This document shows, in pieces, positions 6,183-6,230 of a stretch of 6,230 nt of DNA. Source of the stretch: an uncultured bacterium. Its GTDB lineage: Bacteria; Bacillota; Clostridia; Lachnospirales; Lachnospiraceae. The notes beneath the pieces are model-generated. The model was not told where the DNA came from. It saw nothing but the letters and a program-made list of their open reading frames with translations, and did no database searches. The translations under genes were made by a program, and so were the position numbers. Positions within the stretch are counted from its first letter, which is position 1; every line of letters begins with the position of its first letter. The stretch is taken from positions 1 through 6,230 of the forward strand of contig CAJMNR010000081.1 of the NCBI GenBank assembly GCA_905214875.1. The letters are read 5' to 3'.

Positions 6183-6230
6183 AATTGTTAGGAAAGAGCT
6201 CGACAGAGAAATTTCCTCGTATGTTATATT

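Noticed and set aside
6190..6217. Inverted repeat AGGAAA/TTTCCT with a 16-base loop near the right edge
   Set aside because: Arms of six bases with a long loop in AT-rich spacer are expected by chance. The rest of 6183-6230 shows no gene or clear site.

Overview
The window looks like chromosomal DNA from a low-GC Gram-positive anaerobe, most likely a clostridium of the Lachnospiraceae type. This is inferred from AT-rich intergenic DNA, strong purine-rich ribosome binding sites and the general style of the proteins; there is no rRNA or other marker to fix the species. All five genes lie on the minus strand, so transcription runs from the right end to the left end. I see no transposase, phage gene, tRNA, rRNA or CRISPR array.

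Right end (about 6064-6230): a promoter region without a gene. It holds a 9-bp direct repeat with an 11-bp period (6114-6133), the geometry of an OmpR/PhoB-type regulator binding site, next to a -10-like element with no good -35. Further upstream is a hairpin-rich stretch (6145-6182).

Middle (922-6063): a tightly packed four-gene operon in the order FtsX/MacB-type permease (794 aa), ABC ATPase (256 aa), OmpR-family response regulator (226 aa) and membrane sensor histidine kinase (424 aa). Gaps are about 20-24 bp, and the last two genes overlap by 14 bp. The likely logic is that the kinase senses something at the cell surface and phosphorylates the regulator, which acts on the direct repeat in front of the permease and so controls both the transporter and itself. 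The organisation resembles peptide-antibiotic sensing and detoxification modules of Firmicutes (the Bce type), but the permease and kinase architectures differ from classical BceB and BceS. The substrate cannot be read from the sequence.

Left end (1-921): a stand-alone DNA-repair gene, xth/exoA (exodeoxyribonuclease III family AP endonuclease), with its own extended -10 promoter just after the kinase stop codon. Immediately after xth come three different perfect inverted repeats placed back to back (54-83, 27-51 and 2-25), occupying almost every base from 2 to 83. The one nearest xth is a plausible terminator; the run of three is the least explained structure in the window.
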